DNA of 64,000 nt from assembly GCA_937902995.1 (NCBI GenBank), contig CALEKY010000094.1, positions 124,001-188,000 on the forward strand, written 5' to 3'. Positions 9,122 through 17,764 of this stretch are shown piece after piece (the stretch's first letter is position 1; every line of letters begins with the position of its first letter). Under the pieces are notes generated by a model. The model made no database searches. It was given only the letters and a program-made list of their open reading frames with translations, and was not told the DNA's origin. The position numbers were made by a program, and so were the translations under genes. This stretch comes from an uncultured Sinobacteraceae bacterium. Its GTDB lineage: Bacteria > Pseudomonadota > Gammaproteobacteria > Steroidobacterales > Steroidobacteraceae.

Positions 9122-9613
9122 CTACTCTCCGGCCGCTTCGCGCCTCGCAGCGCTCACGTCCCAGAGGTTTTCGAGCCGATAGAACTCGCGTACGCGCGGC
9201 AGCATGACGTGCACGATGACGTCCTGCAGATCGACGAGAACCCACTCGCCCTCGCGCTCGCCCTCGATACCCATCGGCCGATAACCGGCCTTTTTCGCGA
9301 ACTCCACGACGCGGTCGGCGATCGAGCGCACGTGACGGTCCGAGTTGCCGCTCGCAATGACCATGTTGTCGGCGATATCGGTGAGCTTGCGTACGTCGAG
9401 AACGCGTACGTTCACGGCTTTCATGTCGTCGAGCGCACGCTTGACGACGTCGAGCAACGTTTCGCGCTTCTGTTTGCGCGGCAGCGCGGCAACCTTGCTG
9501 TTCGTCTTCGCGGTCTTGCTCGCCGCCTTCTTGGCCGGTGCTCGCGATCCGGCAGCGGATTTCTTCGCGGCGGACTTTGCGGAACGAACGGTCTTCGCGC
9601 GTTTTTCAGCCAT
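9122..9613 (-). CDS. rsfS: Ribosomal silencing factor RsfS with a Lys/Ala-rich N-terminal tail
   Basis: RsfS binds ribosomal protein uL14 and blocks 30S-50S joining under starvation. The conserved core starts near residue 52 (ETLLDVVKRALDDMKAVNV) and contains VRKLTDIADNMVIASGNSDRH and GEWVLVDLQDVIVHVM. The core is normal, but about 50 residues ahead of it are almost only Lys, Ala, Ser, Arg and Thr (KSAAKKSAAGSRAPAKKAA), resembling a histone-H1-type tail. This makes the protein 163 residues instead of the usual 105-120. The tail is in frame with a plausible start. I infer nucleic-acid or ribosome contact for it; that is untested. Confidence 0.93.
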   Translation of the reverse strand: MAEKRAKTVRSAKSAAKKSAAGSRAPAKKAASKTAKTNSKVAALPRKQKRETLLDVVKRALDDMKAVNVRVLDVRKLTDIADNMVIASGNSDRHVRSIADRVVEFAKKAGYRPMGIEGEREGEWVLVDLQDVIVHVMLPRVREFYRLENLWDVSAARREAAGE

Positions 9614-9625
9614 GCATACCTCGCA

Positions 9626-10267
9626 TCAACTCCTGCGCTTGTAGCACCCGGTTTGCTCGATGATTTCGCGCACCGCATCGGGCATGAGATAACGCGGATC
9701 GCGCCCGGCAGCGATGAGCTTGCGCAATTCCGTCGATGAAATCTCGAGTTGCGTCACGGCGTGGATGTAGATGCAACCGGCGCGCGATTCGTGCAAATCG
9801 TTGATGCGACCCGTACCTCGATCGACGAGCAATTCTCCGAGCGGACCCATGCTGGGCACGCGCCATCCGGGACGATGCGCCACGACCAGATGCGCGAGCT
9901 CGAGCAGTTCACGCCACTGATGCCATTTTGGCAAGCCCAGAAATGCATCCATCCCGACAATGAGGCACAGAGAGCGATCCGGAAAATCCGTACGCAACGA
10001 ACGCATCGTGTCGACCGAATACGACAGACCTTCCCGGCGAATCTCGCGATCGTCGACGATGAAACCCGGCTGATCCTTCGTCGCCGCGATCACCATGGCC
10101 AAACGCTGCTCGGCGCTCGCGACGGTCGCTTCGCGATGCGGTGGATTGCCCGCCGGCATGAACCGCATTTCGGACAGCCTGAGAGCCTGCAGCAACTCGA
10201 AAGCCGTGCGCAGGTGTCCGTAATGAATCGGATCGAAAGTTCCGCCGAAAATACCAATCGGATTCAT
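9626..10267 (-). CDS. nadD: Nicotinate-nucleotide adenylyltransferase
   Basis: NadD converts nicotinate mononucleotide and ATP to deamido-NAD, the shared step of NAD synthesis and salvage. The nucleotidyltransferase signature GIFGGTFDPIHYGHL sits at the N-terminus, followed by FMPAGNPPH and VGMDAFLGLPKWHQW, with ISSTELR near the C-terminus. The 213 residues are typical. The gene lies between holA and rsfS on one strand, as in most gammaproteobacteria. The downstream pncB gene at 57 kb makes its substrate from nicotinate, so two steps of the salvage branch are in this window. Confidence 0.96.
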   Translation of the reverse strand: MNPIGIFGGTFDPIHYGHLRTAFELLQALRLSEMRFMPAGNPPHREATVASAEQRLAMVIAATKDQPGFIVDDREIRREGLSYSVDTMRSLRTDFPDRSLCLIVGMDAFLGLPKWHQWRELLELAHLVVAHRPGWRVPSMGPLGELLVDRGTGRINDLHESRAGCIYIHAVTQLEISSTELRKLIAAGRDPRYLMPDAVREIIEQTGCYKRRS

Positions 10268-10295
10268 CGTCGTGTTCTACGCGCTGCCGCGCTGC

Positions 10296-11318
10296 TCATG
10301 CGGCTCGCGGCAGCGCGACGCCCGCAAGGCGTGCGACCAACCGTTCGAGCTCCAACCACGGGTCGCAGCGCAGCACGCCCTTGATGGAGCGGTCGACCCG
10401 TTCGGCATCCAAGATCAATTCGCGCACAGCACGCGGCGTCAGGCGCGCAAGTGCCTGTCGCATCGCCGGCTGCCGCGGCTTCCAGACATAGAGCGCATTC
10501 ATGGCCGAATCCGCGCTCTGGCCTCGAGACATCAAGTACTGAGCGCGCGCCAACCATTGCAAATCCTTGTTCACGGCCCACAACACGAGCGTCGCTTCGA
10601 CTCCCTCGCCGCGCAGTCCTTCGAGAATGCGTAGCGCCCGCGCCGTCGCTCCGCGCATCGCCGCCTCGCCGAGTTGCAGCACGTCGTAACGGGCGCTGTC
10701 GGCCACGGCATCGGCAACGACTTCTGCGGACACCGGTCCGGGCGGCAGCAAGAGCGCGAGCTTCTCGATCTCCTGATGCGCAGCGAGCAAGTTGCCTTCG
10801 ACGCGCTCGGCAAGCAGCGAGGCCGCATCCTGGTCGGCCTGCAGGCCGTGGCGCGCCAGCCGCGCGCGAATCCAGGCCGGCAACTTCGGCAAGTCGATCG
10901 GCCAGATCTGGACCAGGACACCGTGGCGTTCGATCGCGCTGACCCATTTCGCGCTTTGGGTTCGGCCGTCGAACTTGCCCGTGATCAGCAGTACTAAATT
11001 GTCGGGCGACGGTTGCGTCGCGAGCTCCACGATCGCTTCGGCGCCTTGCTCGCCGGGCGCAGGGTTCGCCATTCGGATTTCGATGATCTTGCGCTGTGCG
11101 AACAGCGACATCGAGCGACTTTCGGAAAGCAGCGCTTGCCAGTCGAAGCCGCGCTCGACGACGTGCAGATCCCGCTCCGTGAATCCGTCCGTCCGGGCGC
11201 GCGCACGGATCGCGTCCGCGGCCTCGCTGACGAGCAAGGGCTCGTCGCCGCTGACCAGGTAAATCGAACTCAAACCGCGCGCCAGTTGAGCCGGGAGGCT
11301 ATCGCCGGGAATTTTCAC
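10296..11318 (-). CDS. holA: DNA polymerase III delta subunit
   Basis: The delta subunit of the clamp loader, which opens the sliding clamp. The 340 residues match E. coli HolA (343). Recognisable blocks are the start SSIYLVSGDEPLLVSEAADAI, RKIIEIRMANPAPGEQG, VLLITGKFDGRTQSAKW, and WPIDLPKLPAWIRARL followed by AERVEGNLLAAHQEIEKL. It heads holA-nadD-rsfS-rlmH. Upstream, where lptE and leuS normally sit in gammaproteobacteria, there is instead a divergent DUF2946-receptor pair, so the conserved cluster is broken at this point. Confidence 0.94.
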   Translation of the reverse strand: MKIPGDSLPAQLARGLSSIYLVSGDEPLLVSEAADAIRARARTDGFTERDLHVVERGFDWQALLSESRSMSLFAQRKIIEIRMANPAPGEQGAEAIVELATQPSPDNLVLLITGKFDGRTQSAKWVSAIERHGVLVQIWPIDLPKLPAWIRARLARHGLQADQDAASLLAERVEGNLLAAHQEIEKLALLLPPGPVSAEVVADAVADSARYDVLQLGEAAMRGATARALRILEGLRGEGVEATLVLWAVNKDLQWLARAQYLMSRGQSADSAMNALYVWKPRQPAMRQALARLTPRAVRELILDAERVDRSIKGVLRCDPWLELERLVARLAGVALPRAA

Positions 11319-11508
11319 TCTGTGCGTACTTCGCGTGACAAACGATCGATGCGGGCAGACAGCGGTTGACGGAAGGTACAGCGCGCTCGTGGCCGGGATT
11401 ATGGCTCAAGCGCGCTCCTCGGGAAAAGCTGATTCGGGGCCCGTGTTCTTTACAGAAACCGCGGCGCTTCGTACGCTGCGCCTTCGAAGGGTGTCCTACC
11501 CTTGTCCC

Positions 11509-11823
11509 ATGCGCGATTTGAACCGATTCCGAACGCCGACCGGTTGGCTGCGAGCCTTGCTCGTCGGCCTCGTATTGGCATTCGGATTCGGCACAATCGC
11601 GCATGCCGCTCATCGCCACGATGCGCTCGGCTCGACCAGCGCAGTCCACGGCGGGACATGCGGGTACTGCTTCTCGTTCGGTGCAGCGAGCGCACCGCCG
11701 GCCCACCGAGCGCCATCTTTCGTCTCGCTGCCCGAGCCGTACACGCTCTCCTGGGACGACCTTCTGTCGCTCCCGTCCGCCTTCCTCACCGCCGCGCGAT
11801 CGCGCGCACCGCCTGAAACCTAG
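11509..11823 (+). CDS. DUF2946-like small exported protein ahead of a TonB receptor
   Basis: A 104-residue protein with an N-terminal signal/anchor (WLRALLVGLVLAFGFGTIAHA). A short His/Cys region follows (HAAHRHD, then HGGTCGYCFSFGAASAPP). An HxxxCxxC motif after a leader, in a protein of about 100-130 residues beside a TonB-dependent receptor, is the usual picture of DUF2946, a family without a fixed function often found with metal-uptake genes. The start is the ATG at 11509; the frame extends upstream but that part looks non-coding. The receptor gene follows after 84 bp. I infer a role in periplasmic metal handling for the receptor. Confidence 0.65.
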   Translation: MRDLNRFRTPTGWLRALLVGLVLAFGFGTIAHAAHRHDALGSTSAVHGGTCGYCFSFGAASAPPAHRAPSFVSLPEPYTLSWDDLLSLPSAFLTAARSRAPPET

Positions 11824-11907
11824 CACCGCTTCACGGTCGTTCGCGACCGTCCGACTGCGTATCGCTCGCGACGCGCAGGGTCATCGGTTTTTCTTGCGGA
11901 ATTTCAC

Positions 11908-13908
11908 ATGCGTGCGAAAGTTTCTCCGCGGCTCGCTGCAGCCGCGTTTGCTCCTTGGCTCGTTGCGACTGCGTTCGGCCAGGAAACCCGGATCGAAGAA
12001 ATCGTCGTCACCTCGACGGCTTTACGCGAGAACCCACTGGAAACCGCGTTGCCCGTTACCGTGCTAGGCGGCGACAAGCTGCGCCGCGAGGCCGCTGCCA
12101 GCCTCGGCGAGACGCTCTCCGGCGAGCTCGGCATCAGCTCGACGTATTTCGGTCCGAGCGCCAGCCGTCCCGTCATTCGCGGCCTCGGCGGATATCGCGT
12201 TCAAGTCCTGCAAGACGGTGCCGCGGCGCTCGACATTTCGAGCTTGAGCCAGGACCACGCGGTCAGCATCGAGTCGGTGGTCGCCGAACAGATCGAGATC
12301 ATCAAAGGCCCCGCCACACTGCTCTATGGCAGCGGCGCGGCGGGCGGGCTCATCAATGTCGTCACGTCCCGAATCCCTCGCAAGCTCCCGAATGCCGTAA
12401 CCGGCGCAGTCGAGCTGCGAGGCGATACCGCGGTCGATGAGCGCACGGTTGCCGCAAGCGTTGCCGGCGCAGCCGGTGCGATCGCCTGGCATGTCGATGC
12501 GTTCGATCGTTCGACCGACGAGGTGAGGATTCCGTCGTTCGCCCAATCGCGGCACTTGCGCGAACGCATTCGCATCGACGGCGATACACCGGACGATGCT
12601 CACGGCCGGATCGAGAACTCGGCCAGCGATACGACGGGCGGCGCGCTCGGCGCCTCGCTGATCGGCTCGCAGGGCTTTGCCGGAGCGTCGTGGAGCCGCT
12701 ATGAAACGACTTACGGCATTCCGGTCGAATCGGACGCCTTCATCGACATGCAGCAAGATCGTCTCGATGTGCGCGGCGAATGGCTCACCGAAACATCGTG
12801 GCTCAGCGCTCTACACTTCTCCGCCGCGCGCAACGATTACGAACACACGGAATTCGAAGCGCGCGGCGTTCCCGGAACGCGCTTCGAGCAGACGGCCTAT
12901 GAAGCCCGACTCGCCGCCGATCACACGTGGTCCGACGCATGGCGCGGCACGTTCGGCGTGCAATACCTGGACAACGATTTCCAAGCGTTCGGCGAAGAAG
13001 CCTTCGTGCCGCCCTCCATCACGCGAGCGCTCAGCCTGTTTGCATTCGAAGAGCGGCACGGCGAACGGTGGACGGTCGAGCTCGGCATCCGCGCGGAACG
13101 ACAAACGATCGAACCGAAGTTGGCAGCGCCGGAATATCAGGACACGGCTTTCAGTCTCTCGACGGGATTCGTCTTCAAGCCGGCGGACGATCTGGCGCTA
13201 TCGGCGCACCTGACGCGCACCGAACGTCATCCGCAAGCCGCCGAGCTCTATGCTCACGGCGCCCATCTCGCGGCAGGCCGCATCGAGCTCGGCAACGCAG
13301 CACTATCGAAGGAGACAGCACGCACGATCGATTTCACGCTGCGCGGCAACGCGGATGCGCTGCGCTGGACCGTGAGCGCGTTTTACAACGATTACTCCGA
13401 TTACATTTACCTCAGACCGACGGATACGATCGACGAAGACGAGGCGCTACCCGTCCACGAGTATCGACAGCAAGGCGCGAAGCTGTACGGATACGAAGCG
13501 GAGATCCTGTGGCCGCTTGCCGATACTTCGGCCGGGCGGCTCGAGGTCCGAATTGCGTCGGACTACGTGCGCGGCAAGCTCGACAACGGCGAGCACTTGC
13601 CGCAATTGCCACCGCTGCGCATCGGCGCGGGTTTGCACTTCGAATCGGCGTCCTGGCACTTGGGACTGGAAGCTTTCCATTCCCTGAAACAAGACCGCCT
13701 CATGGCCAACGAGCTACCGACCGACAGTCACACGATGCTCGATCTCGATGCGAGCTATCGGTTCACGATCGGTCGAACGGATGCGCTGTTGTTCATGCGC
13801 GGCACGAACTTGCTCGATGAGGATGCGCGGCTCGCAACTTCGCCGCTCAAGGACGTCGCGCCGCTCGCGGGACGCTCGTGGCACGTCGGCATTCGCGCGC
13901 AGTGGTAA
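11908..13908 (+). CDS. TonB-dependent outer-membrane receptor, ZnuD-like
   Basis: A 666-residue receptor. The leader ends near AFGQ and the TonB box is ETRIEEIVVTST. The plug contains SRPVIRGLGGYRVQVLQDG, DISSLSQDHAVSIESVVAEQIEIIKGPATLLYGSGAAGGLINVV, closely following the zinc receptor ZnuD, whose plug has the same S-x-DHAV...RGPA layout. A 22-strand barrel follows and ends in the aromatic HVGIRAQW. The family imports zinc or related chelates into the periplasm. The DUF2946 gene lies just upstream on the same strand and is probably in the same transcript. I looked for a Zur-like palindrome upstream and saw none. The substrate remains inferred. Confidence 0.85.
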   Translation: MRAKVSPRLAAAAFAPWLVATAFGQETRIEEIVVTSTALRENPLETALPVTVLGGDKLRREAAASLGETLSGELGISSTYFGPSASRPVIRGLGGYRVQVLQDGAAALDISSLSQDHAVSIESVVAEQIEIIKGPATLLYGSGAAGGLINVVTSRIPRKLPNAVTGAVELRGDTAVDERTVAASVAGAAGAIAWHVDAFDRSTDEVRIPSFAQSRHLRERIRIDGDTPDDAHGRIENSASDTTGGALGASLIGSQGFAGASWSRYETTYGIPVESDAFIDMQQDRLDVRGEWLTETSWLSALHFSAARNDYEHTEFEARGVPGTRFEQTAYEARLAADHTWSDAWRGTFGVQYLDNDFQAFGEEAFVPPSITRALSLFAFEERHGERWTVELGIRAERQTIEPKLAAPEYQDTAFSLSTGFVFKPADDLALSAHLTRTERHPQAAELYAHGAHLAAGRIELGNAALSKETARTIDFTLRGNADALRWTVSAFYNDYSDYIYLRPTDTIDEDEALPVHEYRQQGAKLYGYEAEILWPLADTSAGRLEVRIASDYVRGKLDNGEHLPQLPPLRIGAGLHFESASWHLGLEAFHSLKQDRLMANELPTDSHTMLDLDASYRFTIGRTDALLFMRGTNLLDEDARLATSPLKDVAPLAGRSWHVGIRAQW

Positions 13909-13934
13909 CTGCTGCGCGCGGGGCCGACCCGCGA

Positions 13935-15806
13935 TCAGCGCAAGACCTCCTCGAGCTGCTCGACGAGCGGAATCTGATACATCGACTTGGCGGCCCGGAA
14001 GATTTCTCGTGCGCGCTGCTTCCCTTCCGGCGTCTTCGCCAACTCTTCGTACAGATCCTTGACCAGCTTGCGCCGGCCGATCGAGGTGAGATACGCCTCC
14101 AGCTTCGGATACGCAGGCTCGTACCGAGCCCGGATGGCGTTCTTGAACCAGCTATGCGCGATCTCGCTGTTCTTCGAGCTCGTGAGATCGAATGCGGCGT
14201 CCAGTTCCGCGAGCTGCGCCGACGTGGTCGTCGCCGGAAGATTGTCGAGGAAGTGCAGCCACTGATGCGTCGTCCAGGACTTCGTATCGAGATCTTTCGC
14301 CGCACGCCTGCCCTTCAGCCATTCCGAACGCGCAGCATCGACGATCGCGAAAGCATCCGACTGCGGCATCACGACCGTGTCGGGCAATCCGGGCTGGTAA
14401 ATCCAGGCATTCACTTCGGCAAGCGTGACCTTGGCATTCGGCCGGTCGAGCACGTGCTCGCGCAAGTACGCGAGGAAATCGTCCGTGGTCACGCTGCGGA
14501 AAGCGAAATGGTCGAAGTAGCCGCGTAAGAACTCATCGAGCGCTTCCCGCCCGAGGCGCGATTCGAGAAAGCCGACGAAGAAGCGGCCCTTCTCGTAGGC
14601 GACATCGCTGAATGCGTCGTCGGGATCGCGACCTTTCAGATCCATGGCCAACTTGGTCAGCGCCTCGTCACCGGCCTCTTTCAAATCCGCCATGTCGCGC
14701 TGCAAGGACTGCATGCCGAGCATGTCCTCCATCGCGCGACGATTCGGACCGTAGAGCGCTTCGATGATCCGCCGCTCCAAGTACGTCGTGAAGCCTTCGT
14801 TCAGCCACGTGTTCTCCCAGGTCGCATTGGTCACCAGGTTGCCGGACCAGGAATGCGCAAGCTCGTGCGCAATCAACGACACCAGGCTGCGATCGCCGGC
14901 GAGCACCGTCGGCGTGATGAACGACAGACGCGGATTCTCCATGCCGCCCCACATGAAGCTCGGCGGCAGGATCAACAAATCGTAGCGACCCCATCGATAC
15001 GGTCCGAACAACCGCTCGCAGGCGATCAGCATTTTTTCCGTGTCGGCGAACTCCCATGCCGCAGCTTCGAGAACCGCCGGCTCCGCATACACGCCTGTGC
15101 GCGGACCGATCTCCTTGAATCGCAGATCGCCGATCGCCAGCGCGATCAGATACGACGGTACGGCCTGAGGCATCTCGAACCGATAATCGCCGTCGCGCAA
15201 CGTCTCGGGATCGTTTGCTGCGCTCATGACCGCAAGCAGTTCGCGCGGCGTGCGAATACGCGCTTCATAGGTCAGCCGAATGAGCGGCGTATCCTGCAGC
15301 GGAATCCAACTGCGGGCGTGAATCGCCTGCGACTGCGAAAACAGGAACGGATGCTTCTTGCCCGCGGTCTGTGCCGGCGTGAGCCAAAGCAGTCCGCTCG
15401 CCTGCGGCGAGGTTTCGTAGGTTACGCGCACCTTGAAACGCTCGGACGGCAGTCGCTCGGGCAAGCGGATACGCAGCGGCGCACCGAGAATCTTGTCGGA
15501 TGCACCCAGCTCGTACTCGAGGGGCACGATTCGGGATCCGAGCAGATCGACCTTCGCAATGCTCAAGTCGCGCGTGTCGAGCACGAGCTCGCGTGCCGCC
15601 TGTTGTATACGATCGATCGTCAGATCCACATGGCCGGCGAGACGCTTGCGATCGAAATCGGCCTGCAGATCGAGCGCCAAGTGAGCGGTTCGGAACGCAT
15701 CGGTGTTCGCGTACGAATGTGAGTCGGTCACAGCCGCACCCTGCACGATGTATGCACACAAGCTGAGGCACGCGAAAACTGCGCCTCGACGCAAAAGGGA
15801 TTTCAT
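13935..15806 (-). CDS. Secreted M1 family metallo-aminopeptidase (leukotriene A4 hydrolase type)
   Basis: A zinc aminopeptidase of 623 residues. The signal peptide ends near YIVQG. An M1 N-terminal beta domain leads to the exopeptidase motif GGMEN (287-291) and the zinc site HELAH (His314, Glu315, His318) with the third ligand Glu337 in WLNEGFTTYLE. The C-terminal helical part (DLTSSKNSEIAHSWFKNAIRARYEPAYPKLEAYLTSIGRRKLVKDLYEEL, split over several helices) matches the ARM-repeat domain of leukotriene A4 hydrolase. It would cleave N-terminal residues from peptides in the periplasm. It converges on the receptor gene with a 26-bp gap and lies downstream of the desaturase, separated from it by a terminator. 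Confidence 0.9.
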   Translation of the reverse strand: MKSLLRRGAVFACLSLCAYIVQGAAVTDSHSYANTDAFRTAHLALDLQADFDRKRLAGHVDLTIDRIQQAARELVLDTRDLSIAKVDLLGSRIVPLEYELGASDKILGAPLRIRLPERLPSERFKVRVTYETSPQASGLLWLTPAQTAGKKHPFLFSQSQAIHARSWIPLQDTPLIRLTYEARIRTPRELLAVMSAANDPETLRDGDYRFEMPQAVPSYLIALAIGDLRFKEIGPRTGVYAEPAVLEAAAWEFADTEKMLIACERLFGPYRWGRYDLLILPPSFMWGGMENPRLSFITPTVLAGDRSLVSLIAHELAHSWSGNLVTNATWENTWLNEGFTTYLERRIIEALYGPNRRAMEDMLGMQSLQRDMADLKEAGDEALTKLAMDLKGRDPDDAFSDVAYEKGRFFVGFLESRLGREALDEFLRGYFDHFAFRSVTTDDFLAYLREHVLDRPNAKVTLAEVNAWIYQPGLPDTVVMPQSDAFAIVDAARSEWLKGRRAAKDLDTKSWTTHQWLHFLDNLPATTTSAQLAELDAAFDLTSSKNSEIAHSWFKNAIRARYEPAYPKLEAYLTSIGRRKLVKDLYEELAKTPEGKQRAREIFRAAKSMYQIPLVEQLEEVLR

Positions 15807-15819
15807 GCCTGCACCTTAC

Positions 15820-15854
15820 GAGAAAACGAGACGGACGCCGTAGCGTCCGTCTCG
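15820..15854 (-). terminator. Rho-independent terminator after the desaturase gene
   Basis: A perfect 12-bp stem (15827-15838 with 15843-15854, arm CGAGACGGACGC) closes a 4-nt loop. Read on the minus strand the 3' arm is followed by TTTTCTCG, a short U-rich tract. It sits between the desaturase stop (15937) and the aminopeptidase start (15806), so it ends the desaturase transcript. Confidence 0.8.
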
Positions 15855-15936
15855 AACTATAGCGGCTCGGCAGACGAACCGCAGGCAGGCGAATTTCGAG
15901 AACCGGCGCGCGGTTCGGCCCGACGCGCCGATGAGC

Positions 15937-16854
15937 TTACTCGGCAGGTGTAGGCACTAGGCTGCCGCCGACATCCTCGGCGTTGCGCTCAGGAATCGGC
16001 GCTCCGAGACGACGTGCCCGATCCCGCGCGCGACCTTCTTCCAGAATCTTGTGGGGAACTGGCCGCAGATCCGACACGATGCCGAACCACGAGAGCACCT
16101 TGAGGATGTAGTACGTGAAATCGTATTCGTACCAATAGAAGCCTTGACGGGCCGATACCGCGTAGCGGTGATGGTTGTTGTGCCAGCCTTCGCCCATCGT
16201 CACGATCGCGAGCAGCCAGTTGTTGCGGCTGTCGTCGCGGGTCGCGAAGCGGCGCTTGCCGAAAACGTGGGACAACGAGTTGATCGTGAACGTCCCGTGC
16301 CACAGCGCAACGGTGCTCGCGAAGAACCCGATGAACAGACCCGGCCAGCCCAGCGTGAGCCACACGGCGATGGCAAGCACGGTCGGCGGCAACAGATAGT
16401 ACTTGTTCAGGAACCGCAGCTCGGGGTAACGAGCGAAATCCGGAACGGCGGCGTAGTCGGTGTCGCCCGTCTTGTTGAACAGCCAGCCGACGTGCGAGTA
16501 CCAGAATCCGTCGTTCACCGGGGAATGCACGTCGCCCGGCCGATCGGACAAACGATGATGTTTGCGGTGATGCGCCGCCCACCAAAGCACGCCCTTCTGC
16601 GCGCTCGACTGCGCCAGAAACGCCAGGATGAACTGGAACACTCGGTTGGTCTTGAACGAGCGATGCGAGAAATACCGGTGATAGCCGGCGGTCACTGCGA
16701 ACATGCGCACGAAGTACAAGACGACGGCGCAGATGACCGCTGAGGCGGTCACGCCGCTCCAGAACGCGCCCAAGACCGCCAGGTGAACGAGAATGAAAGG
16801 AATCGCGCCGACGAGCGAGTAGTTGCGCGGCGTACGGGTCGAAGCTTGTTGCAC
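15937..16854 (-). CDS. Membrane fatty-acid (acyl-CoA delta-9 type) desaturase
   Basis: A di-iron integral-membrane desaturase of 305 residues. The three histidine boxes are present: HRYFSH (59-64), HHRKHH (95-100) and HNNHH in GEGWHNNHHRYAVSARQG. Two hydrophobic pairs flank them (ILVHLAVLGAFWSGV, AVICAVVLYFVRMFAV, then YLLPPTVLAIAVWLTLGW). The HHRKHHRLSD and WHNNHHRY boxes match bacterial stearoyl-CoA/acyl-lipid delta-9 desaturases such as DesC and DesB of Pseudomonas. It inserts a cis double bond to keep membranes fluid. The gene is transcribed alone and ends at the terminator at 15820-15854. No DesT-like regulator gene is adjacent. Confidence 0.92.
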   Translation of the reverse strand: MQQASTRTPRNYSLVGAIPFILVHLAVLGAFWSGVTASAVICAVVLYFVRMFAVTAGYHRYFSHRSFKTNRVFQFILAFLAQSSAQKGVLWWAAHHRKHHRLSDRPGDVHSPVNDGFWYSHVGWLFNKTGDTDYAAVPDFARYPELRFLNKYYLLPPTVLAIAVWLTLGWPGLFIGFFASTVALWHGTFTINSLSHVFGKRRFATRDDSRNNWLLAIVTMGEGWHNNHHRYAVSARQGFYWYEYDFTYYILKVLSWFGIVSDLRPVPHKILEEGRARDRARRLGAPIPERNAEDVGGSLVPTPAE

Positions 16855-17008
16855 TGAAAATGATCCATGAATGCGCCAAACGAATGCGCATGCACATCAT
16901 GCAGGAGTGCGCACGTCGCCACGGTGATCGTTTCGTCGCCGAATGTAATAGTTCTGTCACTGAGCCCGCTCAGTGTGAACTGCAGCACGAAACCCGGCAG
17001 TCGAGTCG

Positions 17009-17764
17009 CTACTTGTGCTCTGCGCGCCCTTCGGGGACGAACTTGTAGCCTGCGCCTCGGTGTGAGACGAAGTAGACGGGCTTGTCCGGCTGCGGCTCGA
17101 AGTACTTGCGGAGCCGGACGATGAAATTGTCGACACTGCGCGTATTCGGTGCGTTGCGCAGTTTCCAGACCTGCTCGAGTAGATGCTCCCGTGTGAGCAC
17201 CCGATTCGGATGCCGCGAGAAGTAATACAACAGATCGAGCTCGAGCTGCGTGAGACGCACCGGCTTGCCAAATGCCGTCGCCTCATGCGTATCGAAATCG
17301 ATGAACGCCTCGCCGAAACGCAGCACGCCGCGACCCGATTCGGTCGGCGTTTCGCGCGCCTCCCAGCTTCGACGTCGCAGTGCCGAACGCACGCGCGCGA
17401 GTAGCTCCGCGAGCTCGAAGGGCTTTGCCAGGTAATCGTCCGCGCCGGTGTTCAAGCCACGAACGCGATCGTCGGCGCTATTACGCGCCGTCAACATGAT
17501 CACCGGCGTGTAGTCTCCCGCCTCGCGCAACTTCCGGCACAACGCAAAGCCGTCGCCGTCGGGCAGCATGACATCGAGAATGATGAGATCGAAGGCATTG
17601 TTGTGCACGAGATACGACGCCGTCTCGCGAACGGACTTGGCGACTTGCACGGCATACCCTTCGAGCTCGAGGTTGAGCTTCAACCCCGCCGCAATGTGCG
17701 CCTCGTCCTCCACGACCAGGATGCGCGCCTGATCGCCGCCCTCGCCCGTCAGTGCCGCGCTCAT
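17009..17764 (-). CDS. OmpR/PhoB family response regulator
   Basis: A two-domain regulator of 251 residues. The receiver domain has ILVVEDEAHI at the start, the phosphoacceptor Asp64 in LIILDVMLPDGDG, and the switch residues in MLTARNS and YLAKPF. The C-terminal winged helix carries the OmpR signature VRLTQLELDLLYYFSRHPNRVLTREHL (as separate helices) and TRSVDNFIVRLRKYFEP, ending in RGAGYKF. The start at 17764 overlaps the stop of the upstream histidine kinase by an ATGA, so the two are coupled and are very likely a cognate pair. The target genes are unknown. Confidence 0.93.
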   Translation of the reverse strand: MSAALTGEGGDQARILVVEDEAHIAAGLKLNLELEGYAVQVAKSVRETASYLVHNNAFDLIILDVMLPDGDGFALCRKLREAGDYTPVIMLTARNSADDRVRGLNTGADDYLAKPFELAELLARVRSALRRRSWEARETPTESGRGVLRFGEAFIDFDTHEATAFGKPVRLTQLELDLLYYFSRHPNRVLTREHLLEQVWKLRNAPNTRSVDNFIVRLRKYFEPQPDKPVYFVSHRGAGYKFVPEGRAEHK

